Below are positions 46,442 to 58,600 of a DNA stretch of 64,000 nt, piece by piece. Each line of letters begins with the position of its first letter. Positions within the stretch are counted from its first letter, which is position 1. Below the pieces are notes generated by a model. That model was not told where the DNA came from. It did no database searches and saw only the letters and a list, made by a program, of their open reading frames with translations. The translations under genes and the position numbers were made by a program. Source of the DNA: Reticulitermes speratus (lineage: Eukaryota > Arthropoda > Insecta > Blattodea > Rhinotermitidae); assembly GCA_021186555.1 (NCBI GenBank), contig JAJKFL010000010.1, forward strand, positions 3,377,085 through 3,441,084. The letters are read 5' to 3'.

Positions 46442-46822
46442 CTATAGGAAAAGTACAAGACACATCCTTACGTAATGCCAAACTGCAGCTGGCAAAATCC
46501 AATATAAGTTAAACTTGTTGAAAGTGGGGAATATCGCACTCCCACTGTATTGAACTGCATGATACGCAGTCATCCTTGTGGTATGATTCAGGGTATATGC
46601 AATTCCATTTTATGGGTGCTCTGTCTCTTATGCAGTGTCCTTCACACTTGCAGGTTGCGATGATCAGCAAGCACAGTGTAGACAACTGGTCAGAAACTTA
46701 ATTATTATTATTAGTGGAGTTACTCCCAAATCTCCCAGAATACGGCCTTCTTTTACAAGAAGAGAAACCAGCCACAAAGAACATGCAACGAGTTTTAGTA
46801 TTCTGTATGTCTGTGAAGGCAC

Positions 46823-46951
46823 CTGTGCTGCAGGGTCTGTGGGGGCCTCATCTATGCCACTGTCAGCAAGCTTCGAACACTGTGAGCATATTATGTATTT
46901 CTCTTTCAAACTAAGCACTTCCAACGGCACTGTACAATTGGCATGACAGTA
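46823..46951 (-). CDS. Candidate 129-bp exon with paired cysteines
   Basis: Minus strand: acceptor 'cttacctcag', 43 open codons in phase 0, donor GTGCCT. The peptide begins YCHANCTVPLEVLSLKEKYI and continues to an ICSQC pair, a possible zinc-binding site. It lies just downstream of the six-exon gene ending at 47271, but no phase-compatible donor in the last exon joins them. It may be an alternative 3' end, a separate gene, or a relic. Confidence 0.3.
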
Positions 46952-46959
46952 CTGAGGTA

Positions 46960-47215
46960 AGGTGGGATACACCAGTCAGTGTCGCGACTACGCTACGAGC
47001 TTGATGTCTGGGGAAGCAGGGTTCGATTCCTGGCACAGGCAGACATATTCTCTCTTCTCCATGGGGTCAAGATTGATGCTACACCCACTCGGCATGAAGC
47101 TGACCACTTACCTCTGTCTAGAGGCAAGATTAAGAATGTGTGCATCTATACCTCTACTCACCCATATGTCTTCATGCCATGGTGCTGATTTACGCAGAAA
47201 ACCTTACCTTTGTAT
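46960..47215 (+). mobile_element. SINE-A copy
   Basis: The B box 'gcagggttcgattcctgg' follows a diverged head; body and tail ('catctatacctctactcacc', 'gaaaaccttacctttg') match the family. Diverged, so old. Confidence 0.72.
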
Positions 47216-47270
47216 GGCACAGACATGCACACTCTCTAAATTCAACTTCTGTGGTTTCACCTTACTCGTT

Positions 47271-50200
47271 TTAAATGCAGTGGCAGGTCGGTATCAGAGC
47301 TGTGGGTTCACCCTCTGTGCTGATGAAAGTGAAATGTTCTTCCAGTGCAGCAATTATGTCAGGGGCAGAGCTACCTTCCAACTTGGCCTGTCTCAGTAGA
47401 ACATCACTGTTGCCCGACTGCAACAGGAATGAACAGGCCCTACAAAAAAAAAGTATGTACATGTACACACATACAATGAACCGCGGGAACAAATACAGGT
47501 TCGAATAACAACAAAACTAGCTGAGACATAAACTAAATTACAGAGTTTAGTTCAAAAACTGTAGTTTTACTATAAAAACACTAAGCTTAACGTTTCTCCC
47601 ATATGTCTCAGTGAAGGTGGGTCATCATCAGAGAGAACATGTAAATACAAAGTAGAAATTACGTGTTACATTAAAAACTGTTGCCTTAAGTAAGCTGACC
47701 TATTGCAGGGTATAAATGGACATTAATATATTGTTGAATCAATACAAGACACAGAGGATTATTAAACTTGCAGCTGTTTCTCCATAACCTACTGTGCACT
47801 GTGTTGGTATTTACTGTAGAATTACATATACAAGGACATGGTTTATGCAGCTGCAATACAGCATTCATTTTACCAACTATTCTGTGTAGACACATTACTG
47901 CTAATTCCCAAGAAATACCCCACACTGCAAGTATTTCATAACAAAAAGAAGAGTACGAAAAAATTTTGTACTTTCAACATTAGTAACTTACACAGATGGG
48001 GAATGTTGCACATGTAAGGAAAAAGAGAAATGCATGCACGGTTTTGATGGGGAAACCTGAACAAAAGAGACCACTTGCAAGACCTAAGCGCAGAAAGGAA
48101 GATACTGAAATGGTCTTAAAGAAACAGGATGGGAGGGAATGCACTTGATTAAAGCGGCTCAGGGTAGGAACAAGCGGTGGGCCTGTGAGAACACGGTAAC
48201 AGAAACTTAAAAGTTCCATACAATGCACAGAATTTCTTGGTTAGCTAACAAACTACCAGCTTCTCAGGATCCTCAAGTTAGTGATCTACACAATTATGAC
48301 AGTGAAAACTGTGTCTGAGTCCATGACCTACAGACTGGCTATTCTGAGGGGTTTGTTTCCTTCAGTCCCTCTATGCAAATGCCATGATAATACAGCAAAA
48401 CTTCAATTAACTGTCAGTTCCTATTAACCGTCATGGTCGCAAGCCACCGTGTGTGTGCGCGCGTGCGTGCAAGGTGTAGTAGGAAAAGCATACGTGATCC
48501 TATCACATTGTAGGTAGTGTGTAATTAAGATAGCATTTTTCTTAATCATGACCTATTCTGTCATGTTCATACACAAATACATATGCTGCAGTATGTAATA
48601 TAATAATGAATTTTATTTGTATTATGAAGTGTTCAATTTTTTTTGCATCTATTCTATTATCCGTCTATTCTCGTATCTGTCACTGCTTCAGTCCCGACCC
48701 CAGATTGATAATCCAAGTTTTACTGTACTTCAAATTAGATCACGATCATTTCCCACAATACCTGTGAGTTTACCATTCATTAATCACCCTACCATTTGAT
48801 GCTAGAAGCTAGAGGCTGCAACAATGATAGCACTGTTAAGTGGACAGTACACGCTACTGGGAACGTTATGATGGGCTGGAGCCTTGGTTGGCATGCACAC
48901 ATAAAATTAGGAATCAGCATGGTAAATCAGTGGAAGGATTCAGATCTTCTGGGAAGTGACGCTGTGTTGCTGGGTTAGTGTTTCCTGACCTTTTGAAGAA
49001 ACACAGCGCCTACATCCTCAAGTGTTGAGGCTCCAAGAAGAATGCATTGAATATCTATAGTGCGACAAACTTTGCACAAACATGTATGTATCGGCAAGAA
49101 AGTCTGAGGCATGCAAGGTAGCAAGAAATGCACTGGAAACTATTTGTATGTATTCCAACAGAAAAAAGCTTTAATTTCTCATATTTAAGGGTGTGATATT
49201 TTTGTAAAATGTGGAAAGTCTGTGCATTTCTCTGATATTCCTTGTGCCACAGTGATGATTACTGCTGAAATTCCATCCTAGAAATCAAAAAATATTCAGC
49301 CTCATAGGAAGTTCAAGTTAATTACTTTCAGGGTTATGGTGTTCACTGTTACGCTTCTGTGTGCCTGGTGGTTCCTCACGTCTCACATGCCATTCACTTT
49401 AAAACGATCAGCTCTACTTACCTGTACAATAAATAACGATCCATCTCCGATTGTTTCAGTAACCTCTTCAGCATGTTCATGTCCTTGATAGTCTGCAAGA
49501 TAAATAAAACAACTTAATCAGTTATTTCTGCACAATTCACGATGATAACTTAGCCCCCCAAAATTGAAAGATTTGATGAAGAAGGGCTGTTAGCCCTACT
49601 TAGTTCCTTTTAATTCTTCACTGCTGACAGCCCTTATCCACTCAACCAATATCACTTTATTGACATCAAGAAACGTATCTGGATGCTTTTAATGCCTTGT
49701 ATTCATTTTATGAAATCTGACTTGAACGTCATTGATTCTCATGCTACCATTTTCAATAAACCTGAACCATACACTTGACATTCAAAGTTACAAATGTCAA
49801 GTCCATTCTCCTTTACTTGAGTCATTCCAAAGAATCTGTCAAATTCCTGAGGTCCTGTGTAACATTTCATAACATGTTGTACTTTCCATGGTGAGACGTT
49901 GTTAGCCTCATGCTCCATGGTACAATCTCCCAGTTGGAAGGACCATCTCTTGTTGGCTGTCTTCAGCATGCTGTTTTTTCCATGAGGAGGACTTTTTAGT
50001 CCCATGCCCAAACTCCCGGTTGGAGGACCAACTCTTGTTGGCTGTCCACAACAGCTTATTCACCGTATTCACACTTGTCCTCCATACATGCAGGCCATCT
50101 CCTCTACCCACAAGCTGAGAACGTGCCATGCTATGGTGACAACAGACTCACTTAACACACCAATTTATTTCGAATTATATTATTTACAGTAAGGAGTACA

Positions 50201-53200
50201 CACCTTAAGTTTGAAAGCTTCTAGAACCTTTCGCAGTCTCCATGGTTCAGCACTGTCTCCGTGATCCAACAAAAGACGTGCCCATTCATTGCAATAAGCA
50301 TCACACTCCACACCTCCCACAATGTGTGTCTGATTGTCTACTTTCTGCAGGGTTGCCATCTCTCCTGTTGGTGACTGTGAACCTGTCAGACACTCTGCCA
50401 CAGTGCATGCTTCCAGGAAGTGCTCTGCATCATCCACTAATGTCTGGTCTACTCCCGGACCACCTGCTATGTGACCACTCTGCTGCGCCTACAAAGATAC
50501 ACCTACCAAGTAACATCCACAGCCACTTTATACAAAGCTCTATGAAGGCATATCCAGAGTTCCTGAACTCACTGCTAGGACCCAGACCTGCAATTAGTAC
50601 AGCTTTCTGCCACTAGGTGCAATAGTATCTCTACATTCTGAGTCACTCTACTGAGTGTTGCAGCTGTAACACTATGCATTGCTTCTCAACAGGTGTTTAT
50701 TGTTGTGTATAATCTGCAATTCTATAATGGCTGATTTGACAAACAATGCCTTTGTGTTAAGTTTCGCTTCAAACTAAGGAAAACTGCATCGGAAACAAAC
50801 GAAATGCTCAAAACAGCTTTTGGTGATAATGCCAAGGATAGAACACAGACTTTTGAATGTTTGTTTTTGACTGAAACATGGGGAAACTTTGGTTGAAGAC
50901 TGTGACAATACAGGCTGCTCCTCAACAGGTTGCACAGATGAAAATGTGGAGAAAGTTCACAAAATCAATGAAGACCAATGAAGTACCAATTTGGGGACTG
51001 CTGGCAGGTTAGGCATCTTGTATGGCATATGCCAGCAAATTATAGCAGAGGACATGAACATGCAACGCCTGTCCGTCAAGTTTGTGCCTTGGTTGCTCAC
51101 TCTGACAAGCAGAAGCAGTGATAATTTGTGGCCGTTAAAAATGTGGTTGTGGTCCACAACCTTCCTTGCTCGCTTGATGTGGCCCCCTTGTAATTTCTTC
51201 TCGTAATGAGAATCAAATTGCACCTATGACAGCACTGTTGCCAGGATGTCCCTAAAAGTCAGGAACAAGCGCTGACTGTCCTAACGTATGACACCAAAAA
51301 GCAAGTCCCACTAGCATTTCTAGCAGTGGCAGAAATGCTGGACGTTGCAGTTTTAAGAAAATTTTGGAAATAGTGTTGATAACAACATTTCCTAATATCT
51401 TTCAAAAGGCAATATCAAACTGCACATGATTTGAGATATGTGGTGACAATGTATTTTCTGAAGCAGAAACAGTTAAGAGAATCATACAAAGTTCAACTCA
51501 TGTTATAGGTAAAATTCTGGCACACTTACGTAACCAAAACATACACTTAATCTGCACAGAATAACATTCTTACCAGCTGTAGCAATGATGAGATATTTGG
51601 GCCTAACTCCTGCAGCAATCTACCAATGTACCGTAAACAGATGCTATGCCACGTCATGAGCCTAGCAGATGCAGACACTGGCAGCGGCTTCTCCTAAAAT
51701 CAACAGTTACAGTTACTGTTGCTTCTCTGCTACTCACAACACTGAAGTGAACTTACTTGATCCACAAAAATAAGTTCATGACAAACAAATTGCACTTGTC
51801 CGTAAACACAGAACCACTCCCACATGTTTCTCCTGTTACTTACAGGCATCTTCAGGCTGCACCAATATATACTAAAAGACATATACACCATTAGCACACA
51901 GCTTTGTCAACTTGTAAATGGTAAAATACAATGCCAGTATACCATTAAAACACCAATGTATAGTGCTGGCAATATATATTAAGGGTATGTTAAAATTATG
52001 ATAAAATTATATGGCATTGTTAAAATCTTGTGCACCCAAACATCTTGAATAATAAATTCTAATAAACTCTCTTCAAGTCTAGTCGAGTGTTAGGTCAGGA
52101 AATTTAAATTAAATTATTAAGTTTAAGTGCTATTATAAAATCAAAGTTATATAGAGGTAAATATAAATTATGATGATAAGACATATACCATGCAAGTCAT
52201 CAAACTGTGTACACTATGAACGACCACTCTGTACCAAGTTACAGATGTAAATATGTATCATGCGATCAATGTGAAATTTAACTTACACACATGCACATTG
52301 TAGCTGGATGTCGTACGCATTTTGTATAAAGGAACAAACTCACCAATGTTCTGTTCATCGATCAATAAACCCCTTTGTTGATAAAGATGCATATAAAAAT
52401 TCTCCAAACAAATTATATATAAACCTCTTTATGCTGGTGTTAATTAGTTCAATCGTGTCATCTACAGGGCCAGATTCATGTTGGTGGTTGAGAATATGCA
52501 GTGCAAAGGCAGATTGGGAGGTTATTAGTGTTTATGTATCTATGATGTTTGCAAAATCTTCACTTGAGCTACCATTTACAATTGACTAACCTGTGTGCTA
52601 ATGCTGTATATGTCTTTTAGTATATACTGGTACTCCCTGGAGATGGCTATAAATAATAGCCGAAACATCTAGGAGTGGTTCTCTATTAAGGGACAAGTCC
52701 AATTTGTTGGTAATAAACTTATTTGTATGTATTAATTGCATGGAGGATGTACAATATTATTTATTTGATACACATCCAGTAAGGCATCAACAAAAACAAA
52801 TTAAATGAAATAAAAAAACTAGACAATATACAAACAAGTGACACTACTTTTCATACTGTCACGTCGTTAACAGATACTGCAACAAAACTTGAGAACACAA
52901 ATTGAGCAAATAGCAAAGCCCACGCCAATCTGGCTTACCATTTCAGGTACAGAGTACCTGAGTGCTGAGGTTAGGAATGAGTGCACCTAGATCTCCACTC
53001 CCCAAATATGCCTTTGTAGCGTGCATCGGAAAAACTTTTACCCATTTAAGGAATACGTCCAGCCCATTTCCTTGATTTCACTTTCCTAATACTACTGATT
53101 GACCTTCATAAATTATCACTACAGCATGGGTGTCAAACCAGTGGCCCATGCCCACATTTGCAAATTATACACTTACACTATACAAATTTTGCAATAATTT

Positions 53201-54881
53201 AGGTGGGTAAGTATACCACTTATGTGACTGTTACATGTGCGGCCTAAGAACCAGTACACAAAAGTGGCTGTGGCCCTTTGCCTCCCCACCTCCCACCAAA
53301 AAAAAACCTCGTGTTCGCTTACTCCATCATGGTCACAGGATGTTTTCAGACACATATAACTTAATGTTCTCTCAGATGTTCAGGCAAGGTTTTACAGCCA
53401 TACAAAATAAGTGGCAAATGTGTTTAGATATGAATATGAATGTACATATGTACATCATGATTGTTACTGTTCTGGAATGCACACACAATGATCAACAGTT
53501 TGCTGAACTGAATTGTAACAACTGTTTCACACAGTTAGGCTTCTCACCACCTCACTTATATCTTTTTTTGTTCCCAGACACCTAGACTTTGGAGCATTGT
53601 CATACAATGAATTATGTAAAATGATGTTCATGTCTTTGTTGGGAAATGAGTAATGATCCAGGAATTCAAGAACATAACAAAATACATATTTATCCCTGAA
53701 GATACAGACTTGAAATTAATTCTGTAATACTTCAATGTAGCAGGCTGAAAAACTTAAATAATATGAAGAGCTAACACAATGTCCTGCAATTGCCATGAAA
53801 AATGCTACAAAAAACAATGTCTTGGAGTTAGCATATTTTTTGTTAGTAAATGACATACACGGTTTGATAATACAAGTTTGATTCACAACCTTAGTAGATG
53901 GAATGTGAGTTGCCAACATTTCACAGAACTGTGTTAACTCTGGCTGGAAAACTTCCAGATTTGTTTCTGTTGTTGCAGTAAGCAAATTATGACTTGTTGG
54001 GCTGCAGAATGCTGACATGGCAAGAGAATGTAGTAGCAGACAGCTGGAGAAGGGGCTGCAGTGTTGTCTGAAAGACTAAACAGACACAGCACAAGCATTA
54101 GCCATCAGGCTGCTGACACAGATTTACAAATATGATGCAGAAAGTGAACCCAAGTCACAGTTCTATATTTTATGTCTCCAATGTGCACAATATGATACAT
54201 ATTACAAAACTGATATAAATGTGATCTGAACTCAACGTAAAGCAGGGATTACATTGTGCTGATACAAAATTCAATTCAATTCACTTCAATGCAATTCACA
54301 TAACTCTTAATGTAGATGCCCAATACCATATTACATAAAAATCCATTTTGTAATTTTTAAGACAATATGTGTCCAGAAGAGGTTGTGCAGACAACTCCCA
54401 AAGGCCTCAAAACCCACAGAAAAAATCTGAAATGAATCTGTAAGTTTGGACACAATAAAAGGAGAGGGAAGTACAGAATTGCAGGAGCAGCACTGCAGAT
54501 GGAAGTGAAGGGATCACTGGACAGATCAAGAAATACAGCATGTGATGCAGTGATCAGAATAAGATTACAATTTAAAATTTCCGATTGAGCTTTCTTCTTA
54601 TTTCTATGCATATCTTAAAATATTCAGGTTGTTGCACTATCATTTTTCACATGTCTCAGTCTTTCAACTGATACGTTTTATTAACAACCTTCAGTATCAT
54701 CACACATAAAGAATCAAACCCGCAATAAAGGTAGTAATTAACTTTAATACAATACCTAAAATCCATTCCTGAGAAATTCCCAGTTCCTGTACAAATTGCT
54801 CCTTCACGAAGCCGTCGAACAAGGAAGAGTCGTAATTTGTGTTCTTGATCTGGCAGGAGTGGTGACGTAACAAGGTCAAAC
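47271..54881 (-). CDS. Host gene, C-terminal six exons, protein not recognised
   Basis: Exons chained by GT-AG sites and matching phases: 54756-54881, 53890-54001, 51574-51693, 50204-50488, 49422-49492 and 47271-47439 (TAA stop). Phases fit at every junction: AG|C makes Ser, three junctions are phase 0, and AG|G makes Arg. The encoded 293 residues are mostly helical-looking: LVRRLREGAICTGTG, LRYIGRLLQELGPNISSLL, EWARLLLDHGDSAEPWRLRK, TIKDMNMLKRLLKQSEMDRY, and the C-terminus EGEPTALIPTCHCI. No membrane segment or catalytic motif is seen; a HEAT/ARM-like scaffold is a guess. The upstream exon must end in phase 2. Introns hold a mariner relic, LINE pieces and a foldback element. Confidence 0.75.
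47594..47637 (-). ncRNA. Degenerate hammerhead-like motif
   Basis: Minus strand: TTCTCT (pairs with GGAGAA), CTGATGA, T, a poorly pairing stem II, GAGAC (in place of GAAAC), ATATG, GGAGAA. Stem I is 6 bp but the core is damaged, so probably inactive. Confidence 0.3.
47995..48285 (+). mobile_element. LINE 3'-end fragment, intronic
   Basis: Plus-strand remnants AHVRKKRNACTVLMGKPEQK and RPLARPKRRKED correspond to the AGHVARM..VGRPEG.RPLGRPRRRWED block of the other LINE copies, followed by the 'agttccatacaatgcacaga' 3' UTR. Antisense to the host gene, in its last intron. Confidence 0.75.
50715..51300 (+). pseudogene. Decayed mariner transposase relic, different subfamily
   Basis: In shifting frames: CVKFRFKLRKTASETNEMLK, TAFGDNAKDRTQTFE, a linker, LGILYGICQQIIAEDMNMQR, LSVKFVPWLLT, and after a large gap FFLVMRIKLHL. 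These blocks follow the order of a mariner transposase N-terminus and its extreme C-terminal part, with the catalytic core deleted. It is not the same lineage as the 36550 element. It sits antisense in an intron of the host gene. Confidence 0.72.
51768..52724. mobile_element. Foldback element, about 960 bp, arms of 170 bp or more
   Basis: Left arm 'ataagttcatgacaaacaaa' and the segment 'tatactaaaagacatatac' near 51870 are mirrored by the right side (52615-52724). The arms carry a decayed hammerhead-like motif at 51813-51860 (minus) and a better one at 52632-52676 (plus). The roughly 600-bp interior is AT-rich. Located in the 51693-53890 intron. Confidence 0.75.
52632..52676 (+). ncRNA. Hammerhead-like motif, right arm of the 52-kb foldback
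   Basis: ACTCC (pairs with GGAGT, 5 bp), CTGGAGA (core A6 is G), T, stem II GGCTA/TAGCC perfect with a 7-nt loop, GAAAC, ATCTA, GGAGT. Stems I and II are intact, but the CUGA turn is CUGG, which should impair cleavage. Confidence 0.38.
52925..53045 (+). mobile_element. SINE-A 3' fragment, old
   Basis: 'gaggttaggaatgagtgcac' followed by 'ctagatctccactccccaaa' and a TTTTACCCA end match the 3' part of SINE-A with many changes. Confidence 0.55.
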
Positions 54882-55104
54882 CTATTGTTGCAAACAATAT
54901 GATAAACATGTTATTTCACAGTCTGTCATGCCTTCTAACATACGGAAGAAGCACAGTCATATCAAAATGAATTTTACCTCAGCTATTTTTCTGCTAACAT
55001 TCTCCTATCCTCTGCTGTGACGTTACTGACTTTACTGTAAATCTCCCACACAGGTCGACTCTCTTAAAGGCCTCTGCCACTGACTTGATGAATTTACTCC
55101 ACAT

Positions 55105-56395
55105 TTCATCAGTGTGGATTTAGACGTAACAGGTCGACTACTGATCATATATTCTGCACTTGTCAAATACTTGAGAAAAAATGGGAATACAATGAGGCAG
55201 TGCATCAGCTATTTATAGACTTCAAGAAAGCCTATGATTCAGTTAGGAGGGAGGTTTTGTATAATATTCTCATTGAATTTGGTATCACTATGAAACTAAT
55301 AAGGCTAGTAAAAATGTGTCTAAATTAAACCTATAGCAGAGTCCGGGTAGGCAAACATTTGTCTGACACATTTCCTATTAAGAATGGTTTGAAACAAGGA
55401 GATGCTTTATCGCCATTGCTTTTCAACTTTGCTTTGGAATATGCCATTAGGAGGGTTCAGGCAAACCAGGAGGGCTTGAAATTAAATGGTACACATCAGC
55501 TTCTAGTTTATGCTGATGATGTTAATATATTGGGTGGAAGCGTACATGCTATAAAGAAAAACATAGAAGCTTTAGTAGTCGCTAGTAAGGCGATTGGTCT
55601 AGAAGTAAATGCTGAGAAAACTAAGTACATGATCATGTCTCGCAATCAGAATGCAGGACAAAATCACAACATAAAATTAGATAATAAATTCTTTGAAAGG
55701 GTGGAACAGTTCAAATATCTGGGAACAACCCTAAGAAATCGAAATTCCATTCAGGAAAAAATTAAGAGCAGATTGAAGTCGGGGAATGCTTGTTATCATT
55801 CGGTGCAGGATCTTCTGTCTTCCAGTTTGCTATCCAAAATACAAAGATTAAGATATACAGAAGTATAATTTTGCCTGTTGTTTTGTATGGGTATGAGACT
55901 TGGTCTCTCACACTGAGGGAGAAACATAGGCTGAGGGTGTTCGAGAATAGGGTGCTGAGGTGGATATTTGGGCATAAGAGGGACGAGGTAACAGGGGAGT
56001 GGAGAAGACTATATAACGAGGAACTTAAATGATCTGTACTCATCACCAAATATTATTCGGGTGATCAAATCAAGAAGAATGAGGTGGGCGGGGCATGTAG
56101 CACGTATGGGTGAGGGAGAGGTGCATACAGGATTTTGGTGGGCAGACCTGAGGGAAGGAGACCACTTGGAAGACCCAGGCATAGATGGGAGGATAATATT
56201 AAAATGGATCTTCAAGAAGTGGGATAGGGGGGCATGGACTGGATTGATATGCCTCAGGATAGGGACAGGTGGCGGGCTCTTGTGAGTGCAGTAAAGAACC
56301 TTCGGGTTCCATAAAACGCGGGGAATTTCTTGACTAGCTGACGACCTGTTAGCTTCTCAAGAAGGACTCTGCTCCATGGAGTTAGTTAGTTGGGC
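55105..56395 (+). mobile_element. LINE copy with reverse transcriptase domain (longest here)
   Basis: Reverse transcriptase blocks in order: GFRRNRSTTDH (55117), motif A FIDFKKAYDSV (55210), an in-frame TAA after KMCLN (near 55325), motif B-like [20 protein letters not shown] (55383), motif [10 protein letters not shown] (55508) and [14 protein letters not shown] frameshift near 55790 precedes [20 protein letters not shown], and another near 56030 precedes [17 protein letters not shown]. It ends in the family 3' UTR ('ttcttgactagctgacgacc'). Dead copy, antisense to the neighbouring host genes. Confidence 0.88.
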
Positions 56396-56699
56396 ACTAT
56401 ACTGCGAAAGGACAGGTAATGACGTGAACAGTTCTACCATAAGAGGAAATTGAGTTTTAACACCGCGCATTTTGGGGATTTCTTAAACCCAGGTCTGATG
56501 GTTCATAACGTGAAGATAAAGAAACGAAACTACGGTATCCGGAACTACTCCAAAATAGCGGAGCCAGTTCTTATCACTGTACTGGCATGTTTAGTCTTAA
56601 ATACTGAATCAATTAGTCATACAACTGTCCTTGACAGCGTGCGGTGATATGCAACAGCAAACACTTCACTTTTAGTATACAAATAACCTATTCTGCACT

Positions 56700-56800
56700 G
56701 CATTCTTCGGTTCTTTAAAATGCGGTTAATTTCTTGATGATTTGAGGACCTATGGGCTTCTCATGAAGAACGTCCCTCCATGAAGTTGGTTGCTTCTTAA
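56700..56800 (+). mobile_element. LINE 3'-UTR fragment
   Basis: 'ggttctttaaaatgcggtta' and 'atttcttgatgatttgagga' followed by 'cttctcatgaagaacgtccc' match the LINE tail in diverged form, about 300 bp past the 55105 copy. Confidence 0.6.
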
Positions 56801-56864
56801 TTACCAAACACACTGCTACGGATATTCCGAAGTGTTATGACTTATTCCACATCCAGTTGTCACT

Positions 56865-57380
56865 TTGACAGACTTATGGATCCATGTATGTATGTATGAA
56901 CAAGTCAGTAAACGTTACATAACAACAGGCTCCCCTAATAAGCAATACGTAGTATTTCACAAGCATATACAGCTTCAACTGAAATTGTTATACCAGTTTG
57001 ATTTCTTTACCTTTCAGGATCATACAAGTATACTGCATGGGAAAATTGTGATAAACTCTGAGATTTGTCAGAAATATCTGAATCTTGAGGAATGTGAGCC
57101 ATGCCTTTCACACAAGATTTCACTCTGCTCCACAATTTGCGACAACCGTCGTTTACACCCTTGTACTTTAGACCACAGATTACTAGCCCTAACTGATTGG
57201 AAACTCCGCGTAATTACAAAACCACACCGCCATATGCAGCGCCTGGTTGTGGGTAAAGCATGCTCGTGGTGGTAACTTATAGAACTATGTAGCATGACAT
57301 CGGCAAAACAGCATGCTGCCTTGCCATACCTGCTACTCGGCCCCCTCCTCACCATCGAGCAATACTTTGGCACTAAAATA
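56865..57380. other. Region open on both strands, unassigned
   Basis: Open frames overlap on plus (to 57275) and minus (57373 to 57068). The minus one (CSMVRRGPSSRYGKAACCFA) looks more protein-like, but no splice sites or family are recognised. It could be a fragment of an unclassified repeat. Confidence 0.25.
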
Positions 57381-57817
57381 TAGCGAACGTCGAAATTATG
57401 ACAAACCTACTACATACACTTATTAGTAAATATTATTTTACATTATATTTTCTCTGACATATGTCTCCTCACATCAAATTATACTGTAAAATAATAAGGT
57501 ATATTTATTGCCTAATACATGTATTCAGTCGGTTTGTAATAGTGATACAAGGAATGTAAAATGCAGAATACTAAGATTTAAAATTATAGTCTTCTGAGTT
57601 ATGGGACTGTGTACTCTGACTGGTAGGTACTGAGGCTTCTGTCAGAACATACGGCCTTCATTTTCCAAATGCTTGTGAAGACAGATGCAGAATGCTTCTC
57701 CAAAACATTCCCAGCCATGTACCAGACTACATGGTGTCCTAACCCAGACCGCATTATGAATCATCACCACTGTGAGCACGTCAAATACCGTACCAAAGAA
57801 TACAAAGAACAAGAAAA

Positions 57818-58480
57818 ATTGTGTGGTAAGACTGGAATACAGTCGCAGTTGTCAGACACCAAGTGCAACAAACACACTCAATAGAACATTGGTTTGTACG
57901 ATTAGGCATGTGTGGCACGTTTGGGGTTAGGTTTAGGGTTTGGGTTACTTACTTACTTACTACTTACTTATTACTCACTTATTTATTGGCAGAAAGTAAT
58001 GTTTTCCAACCAAACATTTCGTCCATGCCCTTCCCAAGGTATCCTACAACATTTATTCATATAATTCCAATTAAGTGCACTCGCATTTAGTTGGAATTAT
58101 ATGCGTAACATGCTTATTGCATGGAATATTAATAATATTCAGATCTTATGACCTACTCCTCGTGTCTGTGTTTAATTGTGAAGTCTCCATAAAGAGAAGG
58201 CCCTGGCCCATTAGGGGCTGTTGCACCATGGGGGGGACCCTACTCCTTACACTCCAGCTGACACGTAACACACTGTCAATGTTATATTCACCAATGTACT
58301 GATACAGCCACCTTCATCCCTCAAACTGTTGCACTACCAAATTAAACCTCAAATATGAGGTGCAGCTTATCACAACAAACAGGACAGCTCCAAAGTAATG
58401 GTGTGAAGATTCTGTGTTGTTACATACCTTCAGTACAATACTCCTCACGTATTATATCACAGAGGACAGGAACACAATTG
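57818..58480. repeat. Dispersed duplication, copy 2 (partner 10616-12142)
   Basis: The shorter copy. In place of the TTAGG-like tract it has 'gttaggtttagggtttgggt' running into (TTAC)n at 57948-57977. It contains the SINE-C tail (58160-58240), 'actgttgcactaccaaatta' and 'ttacataccttcagtaca'. Confidence 0.75.
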
Positions 58481-58504
58481 CTTAATGCTCCCATGATTTC
58501 AGGC

Positions 58505-58600
58505 TCTGCGCTCTTCTGGGTTATTACGCGGTGTCATGTGGTAATTGTTTACCGACGTTTCGGGACAACGTATCGGTCCCATCTTCACGCGTCAAAAGTC
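58505..58600. repeat. Single foldback arm with degenerate hammerhead-like core
   Basis: 'tctgcgctcttctggg' to 'tgtggtaattgttta' matches the arm of the 17715 palindrome. It is followed on the minus strand by GTGAAGA (C3 lost), T, stem II GGGAC/GTCCC, GAAAC and GTC. A related piece (ATGAAGA ... GAAACGTC) lies at about 18350-18405. Confidence 0.5.

Noticed and set aside
46664-46822. Extension of the cysteine-pair exon to 46664
   Set aside because: The frame stays open, but a good donor lies at 46822 and the extension is a low-complexity Ile/Leu tail.
49739-50129. Overlapping minus-strand frames
   Set aside because: Internally repetitive (SWSSNREFG / RWSFQLGD-like pieces) with no splice support; falls in an intron of the host gene.
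54700-54909. Frame LLRHHSCQIKNTNYDSSLFD on the same exon
   Set aside because: The alternative frame gives an exit phase that puts a stop in the next exon (53890-54001); the FDLVTSPLLPDQ frame joins cleanly.
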